Origin: Peribacillus frigoritolerans
GTDB lineage: Bacteria; Bacillota; Bacilli; Bacillales; DSM-1321
DNA length: 64,000 nt
Direction: 5' to 3'
NCBI GenBank assembly: GCA_030562215.1
Contig: JAUPFL010000001.1
Location: 3,398,501-3,462,500, forward strand
Positions 27,498 to 37,972 of the stretch are shown piece by piece. The notes under the pieces are model-generated. The model was not told the DNA's origin, ran no database searches, and was given only the letters and a program-made list of their open reading frames with translations. Both the position numbers and the translations under genes were made by a program. Numbering within the stretch: the stretch's first letter is position 1; every line of letters begins with the position of its first letter.

Positions 27498-28245
27498 TTG
27501 CTGAAAGTTGATTCTATCGACAAATTCTATAAAAAAGGTGGAATGTTTTCTAAAGAAAGACAACAAGTATTGAAGAATGTTAGTTTTGAATGCAGGAATG
27601 GTGAATGTCTCGGAATCATCGGAGAAAGTGGAAGTGGAAAATCCACATTAGGTCGCTTGATACTAGGAATTGAAAAACCTGATCAAGGGACTGTTTTATT
27701 TGAGGGTAAGAATGTGATGGATCGTAGAGTCAGGTTAGGTGCCATCAGTGCCGTTTTTCAGGACTATAAATCTTCCATTAATCCTTTTTTACGGTTGAAG
27801 AAGCCATTTCGGAGCCGTTAAAAGGTAAAAAAAAAGACCCAAAAAAGAAATTCACTATAAAATTGATATTTTATTAAATCAAGTTGGTTTAAATCCTTCC
27901 TATAGAAAAAAGCACCCTCATGAGTTATCAGGAGGAGAGGTTCAGAGGGTGTGCATTGCAAGGGCAATATCCACAGAGCCTAAATGTATTCTATTAGATG
28001 AAGCAATCAGTTCTCTAGATATTCCTGTCCAAATACAAGTGCTGAATTTATTAAAAGAAATAAAAGAAGTCTACACTATAAGCTACATTTTTATAACTCA
28101 TGACCTCCAGGCTGCGGCCTATATTTGCGACAGAGTTATTATTTTTAGGAATGGCAGAATTGAAGAAATGGTCAATATTGAAAAATTAAAAGACGTTCAA
28201 TCGGAATATGCAAGAAAATTATTACAGAAGTTAATAACAGTTTAA
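27498..28245 (+). CDS. cntF: Metallophore ABC transporter ATPase 2 (CntF-like), two frame breaks
   Basis: A DppF-type ATPase starting at TTG after GGGGAGG. Walker A is GESGSGKST, the Q-loop is AVFQDYKSSINPF, the signature is ELSGGEVQR and Walker B is CILLDEAISSLD. One extra T in 27785-27790 gives TVEEAISEPLKGKK, and one extra A in 27841-27846 gives KKEIHYKIDILLNQVGL. The reconstruction is about 249 residues, as in the staphylococcal protein. It energises uptake of the metal-opine complex together with CntD. Confidence 0.8.
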
Positions 28246-28288
28246 TACTATGTAAGATTAATTGCATTGTTAGAAAGGAGAAAATACG

Positions 28289-29465
28289 GTGAGTGGAGCG
28301 ATGGCATGGCCTTTTTACGTTTGTATCTGTTGGTTCTATTTTATTTTAGTGCGAATGCTATACTGAACGTTATTATTCCTTTACAAGGGGAAGCATTGGG
28401 AGCTAACAATACCACGATTGGCTTGATTATGGGGGCATATTTATTTACGACTATGTTCTTTCGACCATGGGCAGGTCATATTATTCAGAAGCATGGACCC
28501 ATTAAAGTGTTACGATTTATTCTTATTCTCAATGGTTTTGCTTTAATACTATATACAATTACCGGATTAGGAGGATATCTAGTTGCCCGTATGTTGCAGG
28601 GCGTATCGACAGCCTTTTTTCAATGGCATTACAGATAGGCATCATTGATGCATTACCAGAGGAGGATCGCTCTCAGGGCATTTCACTATATTCTTTATTT
28701 TCTTATGTACCAGGTATTATTGGCCCATTGCTAGCATTAGGCATTTGGCAAAGGGATATGGACTATTTTACAGTGGCAATGATAGCAATTGCCATCTTTA
28801 CAGGATTATTTGGCTATAGTGCAAAGATTGACAAAGCAGAGAGTCAGCCTGTTACAAATAATGCTGAACAGGGAGTAAGCATTTTTAAATCCTTCAGTGA
28901 GTTAGTAAAAAATCCGTTCTTATTTAAATGCAGCGTTTTAATGTTGGCTGCATCTATTATATTTGGGGCAAGTACAACTTTTATACCACTGTACGCTGTG
29001 CAATTAAAGGATGGAAATGCTGGAATTTATCTCATGATTCAGGCAGGTACCGTTGTTTTGGCCCGTTTTGCTTGGAGGAAAAAGATTCCCTCAGACGGAA
29101 AATGGCATTCTTTTTTTATTATGGGAACCATGCTTCTTTTAGCAATAGCCGCTCAATGTGTAAGTTTTTCTATGAACGGCGGAGCTATCTATTTTTATGT
29201 TGGCGCTATTTTAATGGGAATTGCGCAAGCACTCATTTATCCAACATTAACAACATATTTAAGTTTTGTCTTACCTAAGATGAATCGAAATGTGTTACTT
29301 GGTTTATTTATTGCGATGGCAGATTTAGGAGTCTCTTTAGGTAGCGTGATTATGGGCCCACTAGCTGATTTTTACTCATATTCAGCGATGTATAGGGTTT
29401 GTGCCATTTTAGGTGTGGCGATGCTCTTTTTTGCCTATGATCGTCGAAAAGTATTTGTTGGATAA
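28289..29465 (+). CDS. cntE: MFS exporter of the opine metallophore (CntE-like), two frame breaks
   Basis: A twelve-helix MFS protein. The GTG at 28289 follows GAAAGGAG and reads VSGAMAWPF, matching the start of staphylococcal CntE. One extra T in 28312-28316 continues as LRLYLLVLFYFSANAILNV. A second in 28615-28620 gives ARMLQGVSTAFFSMALQIG. The rest, with IIDALPEEDRSQGISLYSL and TYLSFVLPKMNRNVLLGLF, is intact, for about 392 residues. CntE releases the new metallophore from the cell. It is the last gene of the locus, the same order as in S. aureus. Confidence 0.85.
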
Positions 29466-29578
29466 AGGTAATAGAAGGGGCGAGAGAACGGGAAATCTAT
29501 AAAAAGATTGAGGATAAACAGGTAAAACCAATTAGGTAAGAAAGAATCTAGGATTTACTCAGACTTCTTTTTAAGTAT

Positions 29579-29622
29579 AATAAAGCCGATGTTTCCTTAA
29601 CGCAGGAAATGCCGGCTTTATT
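29579..29622. terminator. Terminator-like inverted repeat after cntE
   Basis: AATAAAGCCG and CGGCTTTATT flank an inner GTTTCC/GGAAAT pairing, giving a long stem between the end of the cnt operon and the convergent LysR gene. Confidence 0.6.
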
Positions 29623-29784
29623 CTCGTAATTTGTTTAGCGCTAGTTTTCCGCGTTTTACAGAAGCAACCTGTTAAACAGCTTACTTCCGGATCATCCGCT
29701 TATGATTATTTAATAATATCACCAATAAGTTCCTAACATCATGTGCCTGTAACTTCATTCTTGGAATTGCATTCTTTGCAATGA

Positions 29785-30692
29785 TCATCCTATCGGCTTT
29801 GCTTTCATGGGCCATTTTTTGTTTAATTCAGTTATAAAAGTCTTGACATTCTTTTTACCTTTCATAATTGGGGAATAGACGTATGAAAGTGTCCTGTTAA
29901 AGGATTCATCTTTTACCTGAATAATAGAAAGGATTTTATTTTGTACATCCCTTTCAATTACACTTCGTGAAAGCAGGGCCAGCCCTGCGCCGTTTTTTAT
30001 AAGTGTTTCTTTAATTCCTTGATTACTGCTTATCGTGAGTATCGATTTAGTTTTCAATCCATTTGAACGTATGACATGGTTAAGGTATTCACGTGTACCA
30101 GATCCTACTTCCCTCGTTACCCATGCTTGGTCATGTAAATCAGTAATCTCCACTTCGTCTTTATTAGCGAGTTCATGAGTGTTAGAAGACACAATGAATA
30201 GCTCATCTTGCATGAATGGGTGAACAGAAAGCTCTTTTTCGTTAGTTTGACCTTCGATTAAACCAATATCCACCTTGTATAGCCGAACGGCTTGAACGAT
30301 TTCTTCCGTGTTCCCAATTACGACTTGAAGTTCAAGTTCAGGATAGTCCTCTTGAAGGTCGATGAGTAAAGAAGGAAGGATATACTCTCCTATTGTAAAA
30401 CTTGCACCTATCTTTAATTCGCCCTTGATGGACCTATCGTGTTCCTGTATGTCTTGTCTGGTCTGTTCATAGATTGTGATCATTTGCTTGGCCCGGTCGT
30501 AAAGAATTTCTCCCGTTAAAGTGACTTTTAAAAATTTGGGAGAACGGAGAAATAATTTGGTTTGGAACTCTTCTTCTAATTTTTAATATGTAAACTAACA
30601 CTTGGTTGCGACATAAGAAGAATTTCTGCTGTTTTTGTAAAATTCTTGACTTCCACAAGGGTCACAAATGTTTTTAAAGCATCATAGTACAT
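29785..30692 (-). CDS. cysL: LysR-family regulator, CysL-like (frame break)
   Basis: The start reads MYYDALKTFVTLVEVKNFTK with the LysR helix-turn-helix (SQPSVSLHIKKLEEEF). The break in the T5 run at 30580-30584 needs one extra base. The long second part is the periplasmic-binding-like effector domain, with KGELKIGASFTIGEYILP. The whole is about 302 residues. It is divergent from cysJI across 320 bases. In B. subtilis CysL (YwfK) activates cysJI, so this is a confident assignment by context. Confidence 0.82.
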
Positions 30693-31014
30693 AGAAATTT
30701 CCCCTTATTATTAATATTCTTAATAGTTATAATAAATTATATATATTTTACTAATGATATACCTTCCAGTAAAGTTTTAATGAGAAACTTATTTTAGGAA
30801 GAGTATAGGCTGGGGAAGGCTATTGTCCTTTTTATTTGTTGTGTGCTATGAACCTATATAACTGTATTTTAAATTTTTTTGCAGTTAAAACCGACTTGGT
30901 CTATAGGAGTAAACGAGTTAATTAATTTATGGTTCGAAATAAAATATTTAAACCCACTCGTTATACATAATAATCAACTAAGATAAGTTAATATCCCTTT
31001 GTGAGGTGGAAATC
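30693..31014. promoter_or_regulatory. Divergent cysL / cysJ control region
   Basis: An A+T-rich gap between divergent LysR and sulfite-reductase genes, where LysR-type operators normally lie. I cannot point to one palindrome with confidence. Confidence 0.45.
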
Positions 31015-32827
31015 GTGCAACTTCAGGTAAGTAACAGTCCCTTTAATCAAGAGCAAGCAGAGCTCCTTAACAGCCTACTGCCAAGCTTGACAGAAACACA
31101 AAAATTTGGTTGAGCGGTTATCTGACTGCATCTTTGTCAGTATCCAACACAAGTTCAGCCGACGTCCCGGTATTGGAAGCTCAAAGCGGCGGGAAGACAA
31201 TATCAAAAGAGGTGACCATCCTGTATGGTTCACAGACGGGAAATGCTCAAGGGCTGGCAGAAAAAGCGGCGAGTAAGCTTGAGGGTAATGGCTTTCAGGT
31301 TACCATTTCATCCATGAGTGACTTTAAAGTCAACAATTTGAAAAAATCGAAAATCTTCTGATTGCCGTTAGCACGCATGGAGAAGGTGATCCGCCGGATA
31401 ATACATTGTCTTTCCATGAGTACCTTCATGGCAGGAGGGCACCAAGCCTTGAGGGACTCCGCTTTTCGGTATTGGCGCTAGGGGACAGCTCATATGAGTT
31501 TTTCTGTGAAACGGGAAAACAATTCGATAAACGCTTGGAGGAACTTGGGGGGACACGGTTATTTCCGCGAATGGACTGTGACCTTGATTATGATGAGCCT
31601 GCTTCCGAATGGCTGGAAGGAGTCATTTCCAGTTTAAGTGAAGGGCAAGTCAATTCTGCTGCTGCAGTTCCCGCAGCAAAAGCTTCTGTAGGTGACCAAA
31701 CTTATTCGAGAACAAATCCGTTTAAAGCGGAAGTGTTGGAGAATATAAATTTGAATGGCCGTGGCTCCAATAAAGAGACACATCATCTTGAGTTATCTCT
31801 TGAAGGCTCAGGTCTTACATTCGAACCAGGTGACAGCCTTGGTATTTATCCGAAAAACGATTCGGATTTAGTGGATATGCTTCTTATGGAACTAGATTGG
31901 GACCCTGAAGAAACCATAAAGGTCAATAAGCAGGGAGAACTTCGTCAGCTTAGGGAATCGCTCATCTCCGACTTTGAAATAACGGTATTGACAAAATCGC
32001 TCATTGAACAAGCGGCACTGCTTTCAGGTAACGAGGATTTAAAGGAGCTTGTAAAGCCTGGTAATGAAGAAAGATTAAAAGAATATCGAGAAGGCCGTGA
32101 TTTGCTTGATTTTGTCCGCGATTTTGGTTCATGGGGTGAATCGGCGCAAGAGTTCGTATCAATTCTCCGGAAAATGCCAGCCCGTCTATATTCGATTGCG
32201 AGTAGCTTATCCGCATATCCGGATGAAGTGCATTTGACAATCGGAGCTGTCCGGTATGAAAGTCACGGTCGAGAAAGAAAAGGTGTCTGCTCGATTTTAT
32301 GTGCGGACAGATTACAGCCAGGGGACTTGCTGCCCATTTACATTCAGCATAACCAGAACTTTAAGCAGCCAAAGAACCCAGACACGCCAATTATCATGGT
32401 TGGACCAGGAACGGGCATTGCTCCGTTTAGATCCTTTATCCAGGATCGCGAAGAATCGGAAGCGAAAGGGAAAACGTGGCTCTTTTTCGGCGATCAGCAT
32501 TTCGTGACGGATTTCCTATATCAAACTGAATGGCAAAAGTGGTTGGAAACAGGTGTACTTACGAAAATGGATGTTGCCTTTTCACGCGATACTGATGAAA
32601 AAGTGTATGTTCAAAACCGGATGCGCGAGCAAAGTAAGGAATTATACGAATGGATTCAAGAAGGGGCAGCTATATACATTTGCGGTGACGAGAAAAACAT
32701 GGCACATGATGTCCATAATACGCTTATTGAGATCATTGAGAAAGAAGGCAATATGAGCCATGCTAATGCGCAAGCTTATCTTGAAGAAATGCAACAGAAT
32801 AAACGCTATCAACGTGATGTGTACTGA
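31015..32827 (+). CDS. cysJ: Sulfite reductase (NADPH) flavoprotein alpha component, two frame breaks
   Basis: GTG start after TGAGGTGG, reading VQLQVSNSPFNQEQAELLNS as in Bacillus CysJ. One extra A at 31100-31104 gives QKIWLSGYLTA, and one at 31341-31346 gives KKIENLLIAVSTHGEGDPPD. Domains are an FMN flavodoxin (YGSQTGNAQGLAEK; STHGEGDPPDN), an FAD-binding domain (RLYSIASS) and an NADP site (GPGTGIAPFRSF, then YICGDEKNMAHDV), about 605 residues. It passes electrons from NADPH to CysI for assimilatory sulfite reduction. Two breaks in such a conserved gene argue for read errors. Confidence 0.9.
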
Positions 32828-32854
32828 AATTTGAAGAAAAGGAGAGTTAACAAC

Positions 32855-34572
32855 ATGGTGAACCCACTATTGAAAGCACCAGCAGGCCCGCCTAGTGATG
32901 TTGAGCAAATTAAAGAAAGAAGCGATTATTTGCGAGGTACACTCGGAAAAGTGATGCAGGATCGGATTAGCGCCGGTATTCCGGATGATGACAATCGACT
33001 GATGAAACACCACGGCAGCTATTTGCAGGATGATCGGGATCTACGTAATGAGCGTCAAAAACAAAAACTGGAGCCTGCCTATCAGTTTATGTTACGTGTC
33101 CGCATGGCCGGCGGGGTTGCACAGCCTTCTCAATGGCTTGTTATGGATGACCTTGCTCAGAAATACGGTAACGGAACCTTGAAATTGACAACAAGGCAGA
33201 CGTTTCAAATGCATGGTATTTTAAAATGGAATATGAAAAAACCATTCAGGAAATCCATGCTTCCATGTTGGACACAATCGCTGCATGCGGAGATGTAAAC
33301 CGGAACGTAATGTGCAATTCGATTCCATTTCAATCTGAAATCCATTCCGAAGTATATGAATGGTCGAAAAAATTGAGTGATTATCTATTGCCGCGCACAA
33401 GGGCGTACCATGAAATCTGGCTGGATGAAGAAAAAGTTGTCGGTACTCCGGAATTGGAGGAAGTCGAACCAATGTACGGAAAGCTTTATTTGCCAAGGAA
33501 GTTTAAAATAGGCATTGCCGTCCCTCCCTCCAATGACATTGATGTCTACTCCCAGGATCTTGGCTTCATTGCAATTGTTGAAAATGGAAAACTTGTTGGT
33601 TTTAATGTGGCGATCGGCGGCGGTATGGGAATGACCCACGGTGACAAGGCGACATATCCTCAACTAGCCAAGGTAATCGGCTTTTGCCAGCCAGACAAAA
33701 TACTGGATGTGGCTGAGAAAATCATTATGATCCAGCGCGATTACGGAAACCGATCCGTACGGAAAAATGCCCGGTTCAAGTATACGGTTGACAGGCTTGG
33801 GCTCGAACCGGTAAAAGCTGAACTGGAAAATCGTCTAGGGTGGAAGCTGGAGGAAGCGAGAACTTATCATTTTGATAATAATGGCGACCGCTATGGATGG
33901 GTAAAAGGCATGCGGGATAAATGGCATTTTACACTATTTGTCGAGGGTGGCCGAATTGCCGATATCAATGATTACAAGCTGATGACCGGTTTGCGCGAAA
34001 TCGCAAAGATCCATACTGGTGATTTCCGTTTAACTGCCAATCAAAACCTGATCATTGCAGATGTGACAAGCCAGAAAAAGAAAAAGATCATCGAATTGCT
34101 TGAAACATACGGTTTGACGGATGGTGCACATCATTCGGCGCTCAGACGCAGCTCGATTGCATGCGTGGCGCTTCCAACATGCGGGTTGGCAATGGCCGAA
34201 GCTGAGCGTTATTTACCGGTTTTGATTGATAAAATCGAGGCCATCGTTGATGAAAACGGCCTGAGGAACGAAGAAATCACGATACGCATGACTGGTTGCC
34301 CGAATGGCTGTGCCCGGCATGCACTTGGTGAAATTGGTTTTATCGGTAAGGGACCTGGTAAATATAATATGTATCTTGGTGCTGCTTTCGACGGAAGCCG
34401 ATTAAGTAAAATGTACCGTGAAAACATCGGTGAAGAAGAGATATTAAACGAGTTGCGTGTACTTCTTTCACGTTATGCAAAAGAACGTCAGCAAGGAGAG
34501 CATTTCGGGGACTTTGTCATCAATGCTGGCATTGTTAAAGAAGTGACGGATGGTATGAATTTTCATGATTGA
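32855..34572 (+). CDS. cysI: Sulfite reductase hemoprotein beta component (frame break)
   Basis: About 572 residues. The ATG follows AAAGGAGAG, 28 bases after cysJ. The siroheme/[4Fe-4S] cysteines appear as [15 protein letters not shown] and [10 protein letters not shown]. One extra A in the A6 run at 33236-33241 joins ILKWNMKK to [20 protein letters not shown]. It reduces sulfite to sulfide with electrons from CysJ, feeding cysteine synthesis. Confidence 0.92.
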
Positions 34573-34580
34573 TTAAATCG

Positions 34581-34613
34581 AAGAGAGACAGGAATATTTT
34601 CCTGTCTCTTTTT
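34581..34613 (+). terminator. Terminator of cysJI
   Basis: AGAGACAGGAA and TTCCTGTCTCT form an 11-bp stem followed by TTTTT. Confidence 0.88.
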
Positions 34614-35014
34614 GACGACAATAAAAGTTCGGAATGATTTAACCTTGAATCTAAAGGAAAACTTGATTTTCCTGCATGTTTTTTACTTAATTAGATGTCT
34701 GAAACCCTCTCTAGATTGAAGGAATTTGCGTCACTCCTGCCGAAAAACTGGCTAGCCGATACCCCACAGCCGCTTGTGGAGAGGAGGCTTGGCAGACAGC
34801 CGGCGGAAAGGGAGCGGATTTCTGAAATCAGCTGGAACTTTTTTAACAGAAAAATTCGAAGGTGAAATGGTTCTTCACTATTTTGTCTACAGTCTGAGAT
34901 CGGGAATAACTTCCTGCATCTTTTCTATTAAAATGGTTTTCGGAGTGCAAAGATAACTATACCTGGAACACCGATATTTTGATGATATAGATTCACTACT
35001 TTCGTCTAACTTTT
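34614..35014. repeat. Intergenic region with a possible dispersed Bacillus repeat
   Basis: From about 34740 to 34860 the base composition rises. It carries CTAGCCGATACCCCACAGCC, then GGAGGCTTGGCAGACAGC and CGGCGGAAAGGGAGCGGATT. This pattern resembles short intergenic repeats I recall from Bacillus genomes (GGAGGCTCGGC...GCGGAAAGCGAGC). Elsewhere the gap is empty. Confidence 0.35.
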
Positions 35015-35563
35015 TTATTTTAACTTACCCTTATTTTTATAAGCTACTTCTGCTTCAATCTCAATGAGATAATCCGGGGAAACCAGACTTTGCACCCCTA
35101 CTGTAGAACGAGCTGTTTTCACTGGATTTTCTTTTGTATTAAAGAACAAAGCATAGGCATCAAACCAACCTTGATAGTCTGGTTTATCCCCTTTGTTTGG
35201 ATCAGGCGCGACATATACACGCAGATAGGTTACATCAGCGAGTGAAAGTCCTTTTGTTTTCAAATCTGCTTTTAATTTCGCTAAGATACCGATTGCCTGT
35301 TTTTCTGTATTGCCATATCTTTCATAAGTTGATTTTCCATCCTTGTTTAAAAGAGGGGCTACTGTTCCGCTAAACAATAACCGGTCATAACTTTGAGGCA
35401 CAGCAACTGAATTGGAAATCGCAGAAGTTGGGGAGCCAAAGAAAGTCACTTTATCCGATTCCATTTCATCTTTTTCGCTGCCAGCAGAAGTAAAAGTGAA
35501 ACCTGCGATTAAACTTATACCTAATATTGAAGTAGTAATGATTGATTTCATAAATTTTTTCAT
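35015..35563 (-). CDS. RidA-family protein with an export signal
   Basis: A 182-residue protein. Residues 1-28 form a Sec signal peptide (MKKFMK, then IITTSILGISLIAGFTF, ending in SAG). The rest is a RidA/YjgF-like domain: LLFSGTVAP, ADVTYLRVYVAPD, TARSTVGVQSL with the conserved Arg, and LIEIEAEVAY. Canonical RidA is cytosolic and hydrolyses enamines/imines, so an exported member is unusual. It stands alone between cysI and the ger genes. The frame is intact and the ATG follows CAGGAGCTGA. The actual reaction is unknown. Confidence 0.78.
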   Translation of the reverse strand: MKKFMKSIITTSILGISLIAGFTFTSAGSEKDEMESDKVTFFGSPTSAISNSVAVPQSYDRLLFSGTVAPLLNKDGKSTYERYGNTEKQAIGILAKLKADLKTKGLSLADVTYLRVYVAPDPNKGDKPDYQGWFDAYALFFNTKENPVKTARSTVGVQSLVSPDYLIEIEAEVAYKNKGKLK

Positions 35564-35803
35564 AAAGTCAGCTCCTGTATCTATGTATCAACGATAGGTA
35601 GATGAATCGGATTCATTTATCCTGCTTTGCAAGGGACTTTACTTTCTATTAATAATTCTGCATGACGGCTAACCACAATTCTTTCTGTTTCGAAAGCACC
35701 CGCCAGCCATCCAGTTAAATAACTGAGCTGTTCATCAGCAATTTAATGGGAAAGTAGTTTTTGCGATCAGGCAAAGAATAATAAATGGCCTATCGACAAT
35801 TTA
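35564..35803. other. Short gap between RidA-like and GerC genes
   Basis: No gene or clear terminator seen. Confidence 0.4.
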
Positions 35804-36886
35804 TTATTCTGAAACCCCGGTTTGAATGATGTTAACTTGGGTTTCTACATTAATGTCCATTTCCGGATAAATCTTTTTCCAATGTTCATAGGTCATTTTT
35901 TTATTTTTGGCGTGATATTTTTCCTTCAGGCCAATCGGATCAAGGGATTTTTTTGAAAATCTTTCATAAGTCGGTTTACTTTCTTGGTTAAATCAGCTTC
36001 CATTTCCTTTTCAATTTTTTTATCATCTTTCTATTGGTTAGGTTTTCACTGCGCATGGATTCCTTGATTTGTCCTTTAATTTTGATCTTAATCGTGATCG
36101 AGGGATTTCTCTCTGAGCCGGATACCTCATAACTTGAACCGCTTCGGATACTTTCCACTACGATATCGCTTTCGTTCTTGTCTTTAAATTTGAATTTGTA
36201 TATTCCCCTCCTATGATGTTGAACTAATGTTTTGAAAATGAACATATCATCCGTGGGGACTTTACTGACCATCTTATTTTCATGAAAAAGGGCGACTCCA
36301 GAAACCGCAACTTCATTATTAATTAATTTAAATAAAGGAAGATAAGAATCGCCGCCAGCTTCTAGAGAGTTTCCTAAAAAAGATGGAGATTAGTTTCCGG
36401 TCCGTTCCCTGTTTCTATTTGTTGATTGATCAAATCTGATAAAAAGATTCCAATATTCACATTCTTATTTGGTGGTTTCGAATTTATGACATTCTTGACC
36501 TTTCCTTCAACGATGGCCAATATGACCCTGTTTCCAAGTTGTGGTTCACGATAGAGATAATCAGTCAGTTCTGTCATTCCGATTTCACGAACCATTTTCT
36601 CGCTGAATAAAATGATGCGTGTCTGTCCAAGCAATACCGGCTTATCCGCTTTTTTGGAAACGACAGCCTGGACATCACTCGTTGTCGTCGATGTTCCGCT
36701 TAAGATTTGATATTTACCCATCTTGTCCTGCTGGAAGATAGGGATGACGAACATTCCTTCGACATTATCATTCTTCAGTATATCGTAGCCAATGGCTTGG
36801 GACATATTGACTTCGTCAACCACTCTTGGCTGGGCGCAGCTGCAAAGCAGCGGAAAAATCAAGATAACAAGAAATAATTTTCTCAT
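35804..36886 (-). CDS. Spore germinant receptor lipoprotein, GerAC/GerC family (three frame breaks)
   Basis: The start reads MRKLFLVILIFPLLCSC, a lipoprotein signal with Cys17 as anchor, followed by GerAC-family sequence (VVDEVNMSQAIGYD). Single extra bases in runs at 36376-36381, 36015-36021 and 35948-35954 link LHLFLGNSLEAGGDSYLPLF, KMIKKIEKEMEADLTKKVN and KSLDPIGLKEKYHAKNKKM. The protein then reaches TGVSE and its stop at 35804, about 362 residues. GerAC is the membrane-anchored C subunit of germinant receptors in the spore inner membrane. It overlaps the B-subunit gene by 4 bases. Confidence 0.8.
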
Positions 36887-37972
36887 AAACGTTTCCTCAT
36901 TTTCTTTATATAGATGATGACCAAAAGAAGAGGCAAGTATAAAACAAGGAAGAACACTCCGTATGGATTGATTATTTTATCCAATATATATAGGGAATCG
37001 ATATCAAAAACGAATATATTTGTTATCAGGATAATAATCGACATCCCCCATAATGGATACTTTTGCTGAACATTGAACAAGCGCTTGAAACCTCGGCTTG
37101 CTGACCACAAGGCGATGGTCATGTTGGGTATGATAACGATGGCCCACCAAGAAACATCTATATATTCAAATCGCTGGATAAAGGGCAATTCGACAATGCT
37201 GGTCAGTGATAGTGTCGGCCATATAGTCAGTTCCAACTGTTTATGTGAATAAAAAACAAGTGAAACCAAATAAACGAATACGGTCATTAATGTTGTCGTT
37301 AAGGCCCCACCATGGGCATATTTTTGTGAAGCTTTAGCATCTTTGATGAACGGATAATACATTACGATCATTTCAGAACCAAGCAGCGTTAATGAAGTAC
37401 TTTTGTTCCTTTCAATATATCTAATAGAGTGTGGTGGAAAACAGGAAGCAAATTGGTGAAATCAGAGTATTTCATGGCATAGAATAGGACAAATAAAAGC
37501 CAGTATGTCAAAAGGACGCTTAAAAGGCAATACCCGTAATAGTACGGAATCCTCCCGTATGAATATAATAAATCAAAACCAGGAAGACCACTGAAAAAGC
37601 CCAAGTTGGTACCTCTTCAAACATCCATACATGTATGACATTTATATAGCTGATCATGACTGTCATCCCGAGGAAAAAAAGTAAAGAATGAATAATAGAC
37701 TGAAGAAATTCCCTATCCATTTACCGAATGCTTGATTATTTGCAGAAATGATATCCCCAGGAACGATACTGAAAATTTTATATATGATCCAAATCATTAT
37801 ATGGACGATCAGGCCGGCCAGTAGTATCGAGATCCAGCCATCTGTTCCCGTTGTCTTCGCTAAAACTCTTTGAAAACTTAAAACGCCTACTCCTGTTTGC
37901 ATGGAATGCACTAAAAAAAAACACATAGAACGGTGACACTTTATACTTTTCATTAACTCCAGCTTGGTTCAT
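36883..37972 (-). CDS. Spore germinant receptor permease-like subunit, GerAB family (about four frame breaks)
   Basis: A ten-helix APC-fold protein of the spore germination family. It starts MNQAGVNEKYKVSPFYVFF and overlaps the A-subunit stop (ATGA). Pieces in different frames join as QTGVGVLSFQRVLAKTTGTD, YFFFLGMTVMISY, FRTITGIAFLSVLLTYWLL and STSLTLLGSEMIVMYYPF. The breaks lie at the A9 run 37913-37921 (one base too many) and at 37674-37680, 37522-37525 and 37401-37404 (one too few). GerAB is the subunit thought to recognise the germinant, often an amino acid. The ligand cannot be read from sequence. Confidence 0.75.

Noticed and set aside
26691-27821. A genuine CntD-CntF fusion protein
   Set aside because: Separate genes with correct lengths and a ribosome site appear when one A is added to an A7 run, the same error type seen throughout.
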